Part shown: positions 48,874 through 59,480 of the stretch, piece by piece | Layout of the letters: each line of letters opens with the position of its first letter | Position numbering within the stretch: the first letter of the stretch is position 1 | DNA from: Gnetum montanum | Taxonomy: Eukaryota > Streptophyta > Gnetopsida > Gnetales > Gnetaceae | Direction of reading: 5' to 3' | Length of the DNA stretch: 64,000 nt | Assembly (NCBI GenBank): GCA_015680685.1 | Contig: MNCI01004501.1 | Span: forward strand, 407,979 to 471,978 | The notes under the pieces: generated by a model | The model's input: only the letters and a program-made list of their open reading frames with translations | Told to the model about the DNA's origin: nothing | The model's database searches: none | Program-made: the position numbers and the translations under genes

Positions 48874-49415
48874 TGTCACAGCTTCAAAACCTTCACAGCT
48901 TCACACATTCACGCCTTTGCAAATTACACGTTCCAACCTTCTGCTCTCTCTCTCTCGCTTCGTAATAGTTAGGAATTTGAATTTGAGACAGCCAGCAGCC
49001 CATTCTTATCGAAAACTACTTACTTATATGCGACAATCACCAACTTGATACCCAACTTTAGTGGGACTTTCCTAAAATGGAACCCAAAAATCAAGATATT
49101 AATGTGGCAGATATTGCATGCTCCACTGTCCGAAATGACGTTAAACTACCACATCTTATCGCCTCGTAATCGGGTAGCATTGATTATAGCCTCTTCGCAA
49201 AATTCAAAATTCAATTAGCTTTTCACATTCAACAACACTACGTCATGCTTTCTCCTAATCATTTACGCATTTGGTGATTTTTCAGGATAATTCGCAAATG
49301 GATGCAACATTTTCAGCACCTCTAACTTTGACGGGCCCATACGGGAGGGTAGTTAGGCAATTCAACCCTACGCTAGTAGAAATTAACCCTCCCTTTTGAT
49401 GACGTAACCATAGCC
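48874..49415. other. Spacer between antisense gene start and D pol
   Basis: No gene. A CT repeat lies at 48945-48958. On the minus strand this would be the promoter side of the antisense gene; I see no clear TATA box. On the plus strand it leads into the pol ATG at 49416. Confidence 0.5.
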
Positions 49416-50460
49416 ATGTCGGAAACGTCCCCGAAATGGCCAGAACAGTCGACACGCACGCTAGACCTGGAGGCTGGGGACATAACCGAAGACCCCCTTT
49501 ATGAGGTTTCTATCATTACGCATAAGGGTGAAGCCAAAACGCTTAAGGTTAGTTCTTTACTAGACCAGAAAATGCACGATTCTATAAAATAGGTCCTGCA
49601 AGACAACATCACGGTGTTTGCATGGTCATACGAGGATATGCCGGGACTAGATCCCAGGTTAATCCAGCATAACATAATCTTAGACCTGCAGATTAAAGCA
49701 GTTAGGAAAAAGGTACGAAAAATCAAGCTAGAGATCGCGCTAGCCGTGCGTGATGAGATCATTAAGCTGTATCAGGCTGGTTTCATCCGCGCAGTCGACT
49801 ACTCAGATTGGGTATCTAACATTGTAGTCATCCCAAAGAAGACCAGAAGCATACGCATTTGCATAGACTTCCAAGATTTGAACAAGGCCACGATCAAAGA
49901 TAACTTCCCACTACCGAGTATCGACCAACTAGTCGATACGACAGTTGGGCATGCGCTTCTGTCCTTCATGGATGCCTTTTCAGGCTATAACCAGATTCGC
50001 ATCAACCTAGAACATCAATTAACCACAACGTTCATGATGCCCTAGGGCACCTTTTGCTACACCATGATGCCTTTTCGTCTAAAAAATGCCGAAGCAACGT
50101 ATCAACGAGCCATGACATATATCTTTAGTGATTACCTCTTAGGGAGACTAAATGACTATGTTGACAATATAGCTGTTAAGTCTTTAAAGTCAGAAGATCA
50201 TTCAGAAGACCTGGAGTTAGTCATCAAAAGATGCTCCAAATACGACCTCCAGCTTAACCCAAAGAAATGCGTATTCGGAGTCAAAACCGGATGCATGCTG
50301 GGGTTTATGGTGTCAGAAACCGGCATACGAGTTGACCCTAATAAGGTCAAAGCCATTGTCGAATTAACGCCTCCCACAGACCTCAAGAAATTACGCAGGT
50401 TCCCAGGATGATTATAGTTTATACACCGGTTCATCTCGAGGTTAACCGACAAATTACACC
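49416..50460 (+). pseudogene. D reverse transcriptase
   Basis: First part of the pol frame that opens at the ATG at 49416 (MSETSPKWPEQS) and keeps one frame to 52766. RT motifs in order: VFAWSYEDMPGLDP, LYQAGFIRAVDYSDWVSNIV (about 49770-49829), IRICIDFQDLNKATIKDNFP (about 49851-49910), FMDAFSGYNQIRINLEHQL (about 49965-50021), then MMPFRLKNAEATYQRAM. The catalytic box reads YVDNIAVKS (about 50158-50184) where YVDD is needed; a GAT to AAT change explains it. Stops at about 49593, 50043 and 50409. RT would copy the RNA into DNA, but this one is dead twice over. Confidence 0.9.
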
Positions 50461-50930
50461 CTATGCAACATTTGCTTAAAAAGGGGGTTAATTTCAAATG
50501 GACGAAAGATTGTCAGCGTGCGTTTGATAGCCTAAAACAAGAACTTCAACACTTACCAACAGTTTTCCCACCACAAAAAGATCTACCGTTTTACATTTAC
50601 CTCGCGACTTCGGACGTAGTGTTAGTAGCATTACTTTGTCAAAGGAGGGATGATGGGTCGGAAGTGCCCATCTACTACTTGAGTCATGCTCTATATGCGT
50701 ATGAAACGAGGTACAACGAAGTAGAGCGTAACTGCCTAGCATTAGTATTTACGCTCAAAAAGTGTAGACATTACCTTTTCCGTAGCCAAGTTAACATTAT
50801 CTGTAAAAATAACATCCTTAGGACTATTACGCACAATTTATACGAGAGTAGCAGAATAGCTCGCTGGAAGGCTATCACAGTAGAATTCGATCTGCATTAT
50901 GTTGGCCAATCTTTTATGAAAGGCTAGGCA
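50461..50930 (+). pseudogene. D first RNase H
   Basis: Same frame. The connection KKGVNFKWTKDCQRAFDSLK is followed by the usual gypsy RNase H: FYIYLATSDVVLVALLCQRR, VPIYYLSHALYAYETRYNEV, ERNCLALVFTLKKCRHYLF and RWKAITVEFDLHYV. The first acidic residue of the site (normally DAS or DTS) appears as TSD. A stop TAG follows near 50926, where relatives have a Gln. It would remove RNA from the hybrid. Confidence 0.87.
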
Positions 50931-51035
50931 ATAGCTAACCAGTTAGTAACATCACCTATTGACAGTCAGGCAACCATAGAGCCTGAGTTTCCAGACGAAC
51001 ATGTACATAGTCTAAGCCTTGTCTTAACAGGCCTC

Positions 51036-51425
51036 GAGGCGATGTTGTATTTCGACGGAGCTTCAACCGCTAAAGGTGGCAGTGCCGCCACCGTTATTAC
51101 GCTATCACCTGAGGATGTGCGTCTCCACGCTTATCACTTGACCTTCCCCTATATGAACAATGTGGCAGAGTACGAGGGGCTCCTCAGGGGATTACTAGCT
51201 ACAAGCGAACTCGACGTTTGACACTTGGCAGTTAGGGGTGATTCGATGCTCATCATCAATCAGATCATAGGAGTCTACACCTGCAAAGCTGTACATCTAC
51301 AGCCCTACTGCCATATGGCTAAAGATCTCCTGAACCGATTCCCGACCATCGATGCCCAACACGTGCCATGAACCGATAACACACTGGCCGATGCACTGGA
51401 TACGCTGGCCTTAAACGTGCCCTCA
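51036..51425 (+). pseudogene. D second (archaeal-like) RNase H
   Basis: A second RNase H lies between the first one and integrase: AMLYFDGASTAKGGSAATV (first Asp), NNVAEYEGLLRGLLATSELD (Glu), RGDSMLIINQIIGVY (Asp), then DNTLADALDTLALNVPS (last Asp). The four-acid pattern is complete. Two TGA stops at about 51221 and 51369 sit at Arg positions. Dual RNase H is a known mark of Tat elements. Confidence 0.87.
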
Positions 51426-51579
51426 CATCTGCTTGACACTTGTCCTGCTTTAATAACAGATTGTACAGGTCCTATCATTCAGGCGATGCAAATATCTTCT
51501 CTTCTCGAAGAGAGCACGCCGGAATGGTATGACAACATTAAAAATTACCTCTTACAAGGCGAGCTATCATATGAAATGA

Positions 51580-52766
51580 CACGCGCACAGAAAGATGCAA
51601 TCCACAAGCGAGCTAGGTAGTACGTAATCATAGGAGACAGTACTCTCTGTAGATTCTTTTTTGATGGTGTGCTGCTTACTTGCGTTAACAAGGACCAAGC
51701 GCAGCGTATCATTGGTGAGGTTCACGAGGGATTATGCGGAGGACACGTAGCACCACGGGTTATGGCTTCAAAAATTCACCGCTTAGGGTACTACTGGCCA
51801 CGCATGGAAAAAGATTGCGTGACAAAGGTTAAAACTTGCGATATGTATCAGCGTCACGCAAATCTTATACACGTGTCACCTACAGAGTTACATACAACCT
51901 AGATAACATGGTCATTTCAACGATGGGGACTAGACATTATAGGTCCCATCACACCGAAATCCTCCATAGGTCATAGCTTCATAATCACCGCCACTGAGTA
52001 CTTCACGAAGTGGGTAGAAGCTATTCCTTTAAGGAAGATCATATCTCAACAGATTTTCCATTTCATCTTAGATAACATTGTAACCAGATTTGGTCTCCCA
52101 ATGACTATCGTAACTGACAATGGGCCGCAGTTTAGTAGTACGGAAACCAAATCCTTCTGTGATAGCCTTGGTATTAGACAATCTTTTTCCTCACCCTACT
52201 ACCCGCAAGCGAAAGGTCAAGCTGAAGCAACAAATAAATTCATCATCAATCTGCTCAAGAAAATGCTCGATAGTAATAAGAGACGGTGGCATGAAAAGAT
52301 CCTCTATGTGCTATGGGCATATCACACTACATGTATGACAGCTACAGATAGTACGCCCTATAGCCTAGTCTACGGATCCAAGGCGGTGCTGCCCCTCGAG
52401 TTGCAAATCCCTTCTTTGAGAATGGTCCTCTCCACGATTATAAATGAGGCTCAACACACCGAGTCTCGAATCATGGATTTGGATTCAGTAGAAGAGAAGC
52501 GGATATAGACATTTGATACAATTGAAAAGTATCAAAACAAGCAGAGGCAAAAGCATCGTCACAATCTTCAACAGCGTCCGATCAAGAAAGGGGATTTAGT
52601 TCTCAAGGCCGTTTGCGAACCAGTAGGCAAATTCTCTGCAAACTGGGAGGGTCCTTTCTTGGTGATGGATACGTATAGCAATGGAGCATTCAAGTTAGCG
52701 GATGTCGACAGCAACCAGTTACCAAACCCTATCAATCACATATATCTGAAGCGGTACTACATATAG
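51580..52766 (+). pseudogene. D integrase
   Basis: HHCC finger: EVHEGLCGGHVAPRVMASKI to TKVKTCDMYQRH (about 51717-51860). Core: RWGLDIIGPITP (first Asp), VTDNGPQFSSTETKSF (second Asp, about 52112) and YYPQAKGQAEATNKF (Glu, about 52197-52241), so the DDE triad is complete. C-terminal tail: PIKKGDLVLKAV, then NWEGPFLVMDTYSNGAFKL and the end YLKRYYI. Stops at about 51618, 51900 and 52506, all TAG. No frameshift anywhere in the 3351-nt pol frame. Confidence 0.9.
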
Positions 52767-52803
52767 TTGCATCTCCAGTGTATATATTAGGTATGATAAT
52801 AAT

Positions 52804-53287
52804 CGTCCGCTACGACGCTAAACTGGCAATAAACGTCCGCTATGACGTAAAACTGGCACACTTTTCATGCGTCCGCCACGACGCTAAACTGGTACTGATC
52901 GTCCGCCACGACGTAAAACTGGCAAGTTGTGACTGTCCGCTACGACGTAAAACTAGCAATGTTGTACAGGTCCGCCAAGACGAAAAACTGGCATCTTTTG
53001 CAAGCATCCGCCATGACGCTAAACTGGCACCAGCTGTCTGTCATGACATAAAACTGACAAAGGTAAGTAACCGTCTGCTGAGACATAAAACCAGCACAGA
53101 CTTGTCCTTGGGTTATGACATAAAACTGACATCCATAGCACGGTCTGCTGAGATCTTAAATCAGCCCCGCCAACGTCCGCTACGATGTAAAACTAGCATT
53201 TTTCGGTCCGCCCAGACTCTAAACTGGGACCATGGTCTGCTGAGACTTAAAACCAGCAATGACAGTCTACCAGGACTTAAAACTAAA
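52804..53287 (+). repeat. Tandem hairpin array in the D 3' untranslated region
   Basis: About 15 units of 29-39 bp with consensus GTCCGCYACGACGTAAAACTGGCA. In 14 units the four bases before and after an 11-base core (NGACNTAAAAC type, 10 bases in one unit) pair with each other: GCTA/TAGC, GCCA/TGGC, GCTG/CAGC, GTCA/TGAC, CCCA/TGGG. Three or four of these use a G-U pair. The last unit does not pair. The linkers between units vary freely. 3' tandem arrays are known in Tat elements; the paired stems are what is unusual. Confidence 0.88.
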
Positions 53288-54406
53288 ACTTACAGGCTGC
53301 CACCATCCAAATCAAGCGAGCGTAATCATCCCTGTGTAGCTTCATGACAAGCGGGGTGGGATACTGGGATAATCCCAGCGTCGCTACCCTACTGGCATCC
53401 TACTGATTCCTCAGATGTGCTGAAGGGCATACTACTGACCCCTCGGAGATATCGTTACCGCGCCCATTCCAGCGGTGGTACCTCTGAGAGGTTAGTTCCG
53501 CCACCTGGAGCCCCAAAGGCATTCCCATCAATTGCGACTTTGGGGATCTCCACTCATCATCGCTATCAGGCCTTGGCTTCACAGATTCATCTGGCTGGTT
53601 CTTTACATAACTAGTCAGGTGTGCCGATTTTGATGATCTTTGGTGGCGATATGCTGGGCTGAGCGTCAAGGCTGAAGACTCTGGCCTCATGCTGCAGTTC
53701 CTCCTTCACGGCCCGATTACTTCATCTCGTCTCTGTTGGCACTCGTTTCAACAACCTCGCCTGTTGTTCGAATGAGCAATGGTATCCTATGTTTTCTTCT
53801 TTGGTTGCAGGTTACTCGCATCGAAGATGTCGTCCAAAGGTGCATTCATCTGAGTAGTGCAGTACGAACAGCATTTTGAAATGGCTGCTTGGGTCAGCTT
53901 GTCCACTTAGAAGTGCATCCCTCTTCTCCTCATGATCCTACCCTCAGCTCTTACTTCGCTTCATCCCTACCATCTGCTTCCTGTATGCAAAAGCTACATA
54001 AGCAAGCACCCGTTTTCCGCACTCGCATTGCAATCAAGTCCATAAACTAACACAACGCAATTAAGTGTCATAGCAGATACATCGCAGAAGTGACGCGTTG
54101 TGCTCCTTTTGCAAGCATTCCTGCTATAGTCTGTAATAGAGAAATCTCATACTGATGCGCTATGCTCGTCTGAAAGCATTCCTGTTAACACAAGTATGCA
54201 TACATTTCTGTGTGTTCAATGAGCATATTCCATACTTCTGCCATCCTGCATCATTTGAGTCTTCCCTGAACCTGTTTCCTCCTGTATCATCCTATCTCCC
54301 ATAACCTCTAGTCTTGCTCTTCTATGTTAACAGGGCGACACTTGAATAGCCATTGATGAACGCTGTTAGTGCTTTTGCCTCTCCGGTGTTTCGCATTCTT
54401 TGTCGA
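53288..54406 (+). other. Rest of the D 3' untranslated region
   Basis: No gene. Open frames on both strands at 53400-53690 show no domain and no partner in other elements. The start of the 3' LTR and any PPT are not found, so a deletion probably removed them. Confidence 0.55.
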
Positions 54407-54505
54407 CATCTTTTCAGCATAGCCCTCGCGCGGATCCGTGGTTAAAACTGTGTACACGGGATTTTGTTTGGTATTTTCTAGCTGCCGACATTTTCCGTCA
54501 TTACA
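54407..54505 (+). repeat. D 3' LTR remnant (about 98 bp)
   Basis: Matches the last 98 bp of the 5' LTR (about 40090-40187); the differences I see are all transitions. The preceding 1.5 kb of LTR is missing. It directly joins the C integrase at 54506. Confidence 0.88.
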
Positions 54506-55477
54506 ACTGTATCTTTGTATAAATTCTGAAGCTGAACTTATAATCTTATTTGTAATTTTCGCCGACAAACCATAAACTAAATTATACGGTGATGTCCCAA
54601 TAGCCTTCTTGAATCAAATTCAATTTGTCCATAATGTTGATTGTAGATAATCAATCCAATTTCCTGGATTTCCATCCATTGATTTCTTGATGTAAATGAT
54701 AAGATTTTTATTGGTAGATTCTACTAGGCCATTTCCTTGAGGATAATAATATGATGATGAAAAAATATGAATGGATTTCTCGAATGCCCATGTTATAAAT
54801 TCTTTAGACTGAAAAGTGGTTCCATTATCTGATAGTAACACTTCAGGTAAACCAAAATGACTTAGGATTTGATCTTCTAGAAACTTGATCACATCTAATG
54901 CTAAACTCCCTCTTAGAGCCTTTGCTTCGAACCATTTGGTGAAATAGTCAGTAACCTGAATGAACTTGTGTCCAACTCTCGAAGAAGTAATTATACCAAT
55001 AAAATCCAAACCCCATTGCTGAAATGGTCTATCTGCAACTACTAGTTTTAAGGGGGCTCTAGCCTTTTTGATCTTTGGTCCATGCATTTGACATTCATAG
55101 CATTTTTGAATCTTTGAACTAATGTCTTGATACATAGTAGGCTAGTAATATCCATATCAAAGTATATGTTGCATAGTTGACTTCAGGGATTCATAAAATA
55201 AATTCAAATGATCGTGGAATTATTCTAAAATGAAACTAATTTGATCATTATGAATGCATTCCAATAAAACCCCTTGGAAATCCTTTCTATATAATATATC
55301 ATCTTTAATAACAAATTTGAATACTCTTTTGAAGATAGCTCTCTTTTGACTTGCAATTAAATTATCTCGAATTTTCCTTGTATTAAGAAATTTAAGAATT
55401 CCACCATACCAATTCTCTTCATGAGTACCAAGAGTACATACTTCATTTTCTCTAGCCATTAACTTGGCTAATCCCAT
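54506..55477 (-). pseudogene. C integrase, main part
   Basis: Minus strand. The finger region includes IKDDILYRKDFQGVLLECIH and the CYEC pair (about 55100). Core: QQWGLDFIGIITSSRVGHKF (first Asp, about 55025), LLSDNGTTFQSKEF (second Asp, about 54840-54800) and YYYPQGNGLVESTNKNLI (Glu, about 54745-54695), so DDE is complete. After a stop at 54620 the frame continues through IGTSPYNLVYGLSAKIT to FIQRYS, where D cuts it. The end of the protein is at 38236-38586. Confidence 0.87.
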
Positions 55478-55559
55478 TCGTTTAACTATTTTGCATATTT
55501 TCGATGAAAATTTGAAATTTTAAAGCTTCATAAGTCATTTTCCTTTTTTCAATGCAATC

Positions 55560-56020
55560 TCATTTTGAGCTAAGAATTGCTTGACTATAGGTTCAATTAG
55601 CATAATATGGACTAATGTACTTTCCAAATTATATTTAAAATTCTAAATTGCTTTGATGATTGCAAATACTTATTTTTCTAAGTCTAAATAATTAAATTCT
55701 AAACCTTTCAATTGATACCTAGAAAATCCGATCAGTTCATCTTAACCTTCATCATCTTTTTGTGTTAAAATAGTAGTGATGGAAGCATTTGAAGCAAAAG
55801 AATATAACCAAAAATCTTGTTTTAGTTTAGGCTACACCAAATATGGAGCCTCTTGTATGGCATTTTTAATTTATGCTAAAGCTCTCTCTAATTCTAGCAT
55901 ATTCTCTACTTGAACATCTTTCTTTAGCATATGCATAAAGGGCTTGTAATTTCAATAAACCTAGGGATAAATGTTTTTACAAATTTTATCTTTCCAAAGA
56001 AAGATCTAAGAGATTTATTA
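55560..56020 (-). pseudogene. C RNase H adjoining RT, decayed
   Basis: Minus-strand pieces after the RT thumb: FFCFKCFHHYY-type remains of the first motif, then DELIGFSRYQLKGLEFNYLD, VFAIIKAI and FKYNLESTLVHIMLIEPIVK. This is the usual place and wording of the gypsy RNase H, with several stops. It shows that the RNase H upstream of RT (57170-57580) is an extra copy and not a displaced one. Confidence 0.6.
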
Positions 56021-56029
56021 CTTGTGGGA

Positions 56030-57015
56030 TGCTTAATATTTTGTACTACTTGGATTCAAGAATTATCTATAGCAATTCCTTCATGACATATCACATGCCC
56101 TAGTAAGCTTCCAAATTTAACCCCAAAGATACATTTCTTAGGATTCAATGAAATACCAAACTCATGACATCTATCAAAAACTTGTTGTAGATGATTAATA
56201 TGATCCTCCTTTCTTCTTGAGAATATAGTAATATCATCCAAATAAACTACAAAAAATTCACCTAATTAACCTTTAAATGCTAAATCCATTGCTCTTTGAA
56301 AAGTGGCTCCAGCATTTGACAGTCCAAATGGCATTCTTTGATAAGCGAAAGTAACCTATTTGGTGATAAATGTTGTTTTATATCTATCATTCTTATCTAC
56401 AATGATTTGATTATAACTTGAGAAGCCATCTAAGAAAGAATATACTTGACAACCAGATACTTTAATCAACATCTCATCAACTCTTAGAAGTGGATACTTA
56501 TCCTTTTTTGAGGCATCATTATAATTTTTCAAGTCTACACAAAGCCTTATATCACCATTTTTCTTTCTCTCTGGAACAAGATTAGCAAGCCATGTCGAAT
56601 ATTTTATTGGATATATGATTTGTGCTTGTAACAACTTCTTGATCTCGGCTTCTATAGCTGGTTGAAATGATGGATTGAATTTCCTTTGTTTTTTCTTAAC
56701 AGTTTTACAACCTTCTATTAAAGGAATCTTATGTGTCATCATATTTGGTCTAAAAGCTTTAAGATCATCATAAGACCAAGCAAAATTTTCCAAATTATTT
56801 CTTAGACATGATAGCAAGTTTTTCCTGAAACTTGAGTCATTTTCCTTTGTAAAATTTAACACCTTTGGCATCTCATTTGATCCAAAATTCACTACTTCGA
56901 AAGCTTGATCACCTAGTTTTCGTATATCTCTTCCAGTAAGCAAATTTTCCTTGAACTTATGTTCAAAATCAATCATCCTTTTTGGAATGAAATTAGCCTT
57001 AGATTTTGATGACAT
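56030..57015 (-). pseudogene. C reverse transcriptase
   Basis: A 219-codon open frame (57015-56356) covers motifs NLENFAWSYDDLKAFRPNMM, IEAEIKKLLQAQIIYPIKYS, WLANLVPERKKNGDIRLCVD, LKNYNDASKKDKYPLLRVDE and FLDGFSSYNQIIVDKNDRYK. After a stop the frame goes on with the catalytic box VVYLDDITIFSRR (about 56250-56212), which is intact YLDD, then LNPKKCIFGVKFGSLLGHVI. Two or three stops. It is the best-kept RT active site in the window. Confidence 0.9.
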
Positions 57016-57169
57016 TTTAAGTATGACTTGACACTCAAATTCTTGTGTTTTTTTTCATAAATCTAAGTACTTGATCATCATCTTTGAATACTTGTAAATA
57101 TCTAATATTATCTGGTACTGATGGTTGATATTCTTCTTCAATTATTACATGCTCATAACCCTCTATTGT

Positions 57170-57580
57170 TTACATGTCTAATGTTGAAACTAGTTTTTCC
57201 AAGTCATCTACTATAAGATTCTTTGCTCTACTTATATGCTCTATTTGGGAGTGTTGAAACTGGTCTAACATCTTACAAATAAGTTGCTTATAAGGTCTTA
57301 AGAATGAGCTTTTTCTATACATGTACCTTTAACTTGTTCTCAAACTAATCTTGAGTCTTCCTTTATAGTGATTACTTTGATCCCTTTATCTAGAGCTATT
57401 CTAATACCAATACATAAAGCTTCATATTTAACTTTGTTGTTAGTACATGGGAAAGACAAGTTAATTGCTTTTAGAATTTTTGGTGAATCATTCCTTAATA
57501 GAACTATTCCAGCCCTTGCACCTTTTGAATTACATGAACCATCAAAGTATAACTCCCATTTATCCTCATCTTTGGATCCC
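57170..57580 (-). pseudogene. C extra RNase H, upstream of RT
   Basis: KWELYFDGSCNSKGARAGIV (first Asp, about 57560-57500), NNKVKYEALCIGIRIALDKG (Glu, about 57455-57395) and TIKEDSRLV (Asp, about 57366-57340). After a stop, frame-broken sequence continues with the end of the fold; ISRAKNLIVDDLEKLVSTL is recognisable in another frame (about 57240-57180) and supplies the last acidic residue. The wording matches the archaeal-like RNase H of Tat elements. It lies between protease and RT, whereas in D the same domain lies between RNase H and integrase. Confidence 0.75.
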
Positions 57581-57699
57581 TCTTTCTCAAAATTATATGT
57601 TTCTTGAAGTGTACAAATTCTAGTTTCATATGCTCTTATTTCAACACTTTTACTTTTTCCATCTGAAGTAATACTATTGATCATCAAAGATTCACTATA

Positions 57700-58266
57700 C
57701 ACATATATTTGATTAGGCTCTCCTTTCCAAGGTAGCCACATATTTGAATAATCTGTCAATATGTAACTAGAGAAATTTTTGCTCAAACTTCTACTTAATA
57801 AGAGACTATATGAATCTAGTATATCTGCAACTTGAATAGTCATTCTACTTTTGATATGGTGTTTAGAAGAAATTTCCAATAGAACATTTGGTAATTGATC
57901 CACAATCTTCACTCTACTCTTATCCACTTGAACAATATTTTTATTTAATTTTTCAAGAATCAAACCAAGTCTCTTACATATAGATAATGGCATTATTGTA
58001 GATATGGCTCCAAAATCAACCAAACAATTATGCAAGTATTTATCCTTTAACTTCATTGTCAAAAGAAAAGGAGGTGCTTCCTTATCAAGAATACAGTCAT
58101 AAGAGGCCTTTAATTTCTCATCATTATTAGACACATAACTTAACTCTAATTCTCTAAATCTTCTTTTTCCTTTAATAAACTCTAGAGCACTTCTTTGTTG
58201 ATCTCCTATTTGAAGTAATTGATAAAAACTAATATTGGCCTTGACATGTTTAAGGTCTTCAATCAA
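57700..58266 (-). pseudogene. C aspartic protease
   Basis: Open frame on the minus strand shared with the RNase H above (58266-57340, 308 codons, uninterrupted). Retropepsin words: LTMKLKDKYLHNCLVDFGAI then STIMPLSICKRLGL (about 58060-57965). The catalytic Asp-Ser-Gly reads Asp-Phe-Gly. SRMTIQVADILDSYSLLLSR corresponds to the second half, with the expected LLGRxW box reading LLLSRSL. Likely inactive. Confidence 0.72.
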
Positions 58267-58299
58267 ATCATATTCTCCATCACCATTAAAGCTTGGTTT

Positions 58300-59480
58300 C
58301 TTTATCCATTTATTAAAAGACTAATTCAGGGTGCTTCGTTCTACTTGATTGTCTTTACCTTTATTTTATCTCTTCTATTTGGCTCAAATGCTTTTCTCTT
58401 AGTAGATGGATTAGTAATAAAGTTTGGAGGCTTAGAAGTAGTTATTCTTTCTTTTGATCAGAGACTATATCCATTTTCCTCATTCTTATTTCATTCTTCA
58501 TCTAAAAACATAGCTTCTTCAAAACTTGATAGAGAAGAAGTATTGCTAGATCCACTACTAGAAGATTTACTTGCATAATGAACACTAGGTAACTCATTAT
58601 TAGATTCAATATCAAGAAAGTTAGACACAACAAGGTCACAATCATCCTCATCTTCTACTAACTTAGTATCTTGATATTTATGTTTTCCATGTTTCCTTTC
58701 TTCCTTGACCTTAACTTTACCCAAAGCTTTTTCAAGCTTCACTATTTTTTTGAACATATCTCTCATTAATTGTCCTTTTTCAGATTCTCTTACTTCAAGT
58801 TCTTACTTTATCTTAACATGAGATGGACATGGTAAAGCTTTAAATTGAGAAAATTCCTACATTGGAATCACAAGTTTCACTTCTCTTTTTTGAGTTGCAA
58901 TATTTTCTTCATGATTCAAGTTCAACTATTTTTCTAACTATATAGCTTCACTAAAGTAGTCATTTAGTGTAGTTAACTTCAAAGTTCTTAACCAAATTGA
59001 AATGTTGGGGTTGACAACTTTTAGATAAGTTTCTCTAAGCATTTCATCTTATGGTCTATGTTGTCCTTGAAAGAGTCTACAAATTTATTGAAATTTAATA
59101 TTGAAATCTCTAATTGACCCTTTAACTCCTTGCTTAACTTGTATTAACCCATAATATTGTTGTTGTTGATCTAATTGATTACCAAACTAGGCTAAGAAAA
59201 GATTCTTCATGTCATCCCAACTTGTAATACTATTACTTTATAAGTTTAAATACCAAATTTGATCCATATCCTTTAAATTTGATACAAACAGCCTACAAGT
59301 TTGATCTTGATGTTGAATATTTGCATGAGCTAAAGCTAACTCAAACATGTAAATGTATTCTTTAGCTAAGTAAGCTTTTCCAAGAATGAAAGGCTCAGGT
59401 AAATATTTTTAAACTACCTTAGGAATGTCATTGTAATTTTGAAATCCTATTGGTGTGATTGTTTGCCAAGGATTTGCCAT
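58300..59480 (-). pseudogene. C Gag, decayed
   Basis: Starts MANPWQTITPIGFQNYND at the ATG at 59480. The Gag domain (about 59340-58990) has CRLFVSNLKDMDQIWYLNL, NSITSWDDMKNLFLA, FGNQLDQQQQYYGLIQVKQG and SIRDFNIKFQ. Then LRETYLKVVNPNISIWLRTL, a Lys-rich coiled segment (about 58770-58670) and a Ser-rich acidic end. About eight stops. No clear zinc knuckle is seen. Confidence 0.8.

Larger units (their letters stand above)
38587..54505 (+). mobile_element. D: Tat/Ogre-like LTR retrotransposon with antisense gene
   Basis: About 15.9 kb. 5' LTR (about 38587-40187), PBS, gag (40430-43190), protease (to 44062), a 5.3-kb spacer with an antisense gene, pol (49416-52766: RT, RNase H, second RNase H, integrase), a tandem array and a 98-bp remnant of the 3' LTR. 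The joining bases ACTG at both ends fit a short target duplication. Dual RNase H and the Tat-type Gag finger place it in the Tat group. It has more GC and CpG than the elements around it, and most of its damage is nonsense substitution, so it is the youngest large insertion here. Confidence 0.9.

Noticed and set aside
52804-53287. CRISPR-like regular repeats
   Set aside because: Units diverge, spacers are 7-20 bp and irregular, there are no cas genes and the context is a plant retrotransposon.
52778-53347. A 189-codon open frame through the D tandem array with repeated RxDAKLA-like peptides
   Set aside because: The frame changes register between units (for example at the fifth unit), unit lengths are not multiples of three, and the conserved feature is paired stems, so a repeat protein is unlikely.
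53400-53690. ORFs on both strands after the D array
   Set aside because: No domain, no start context, and no counterpart in other parts of the window.
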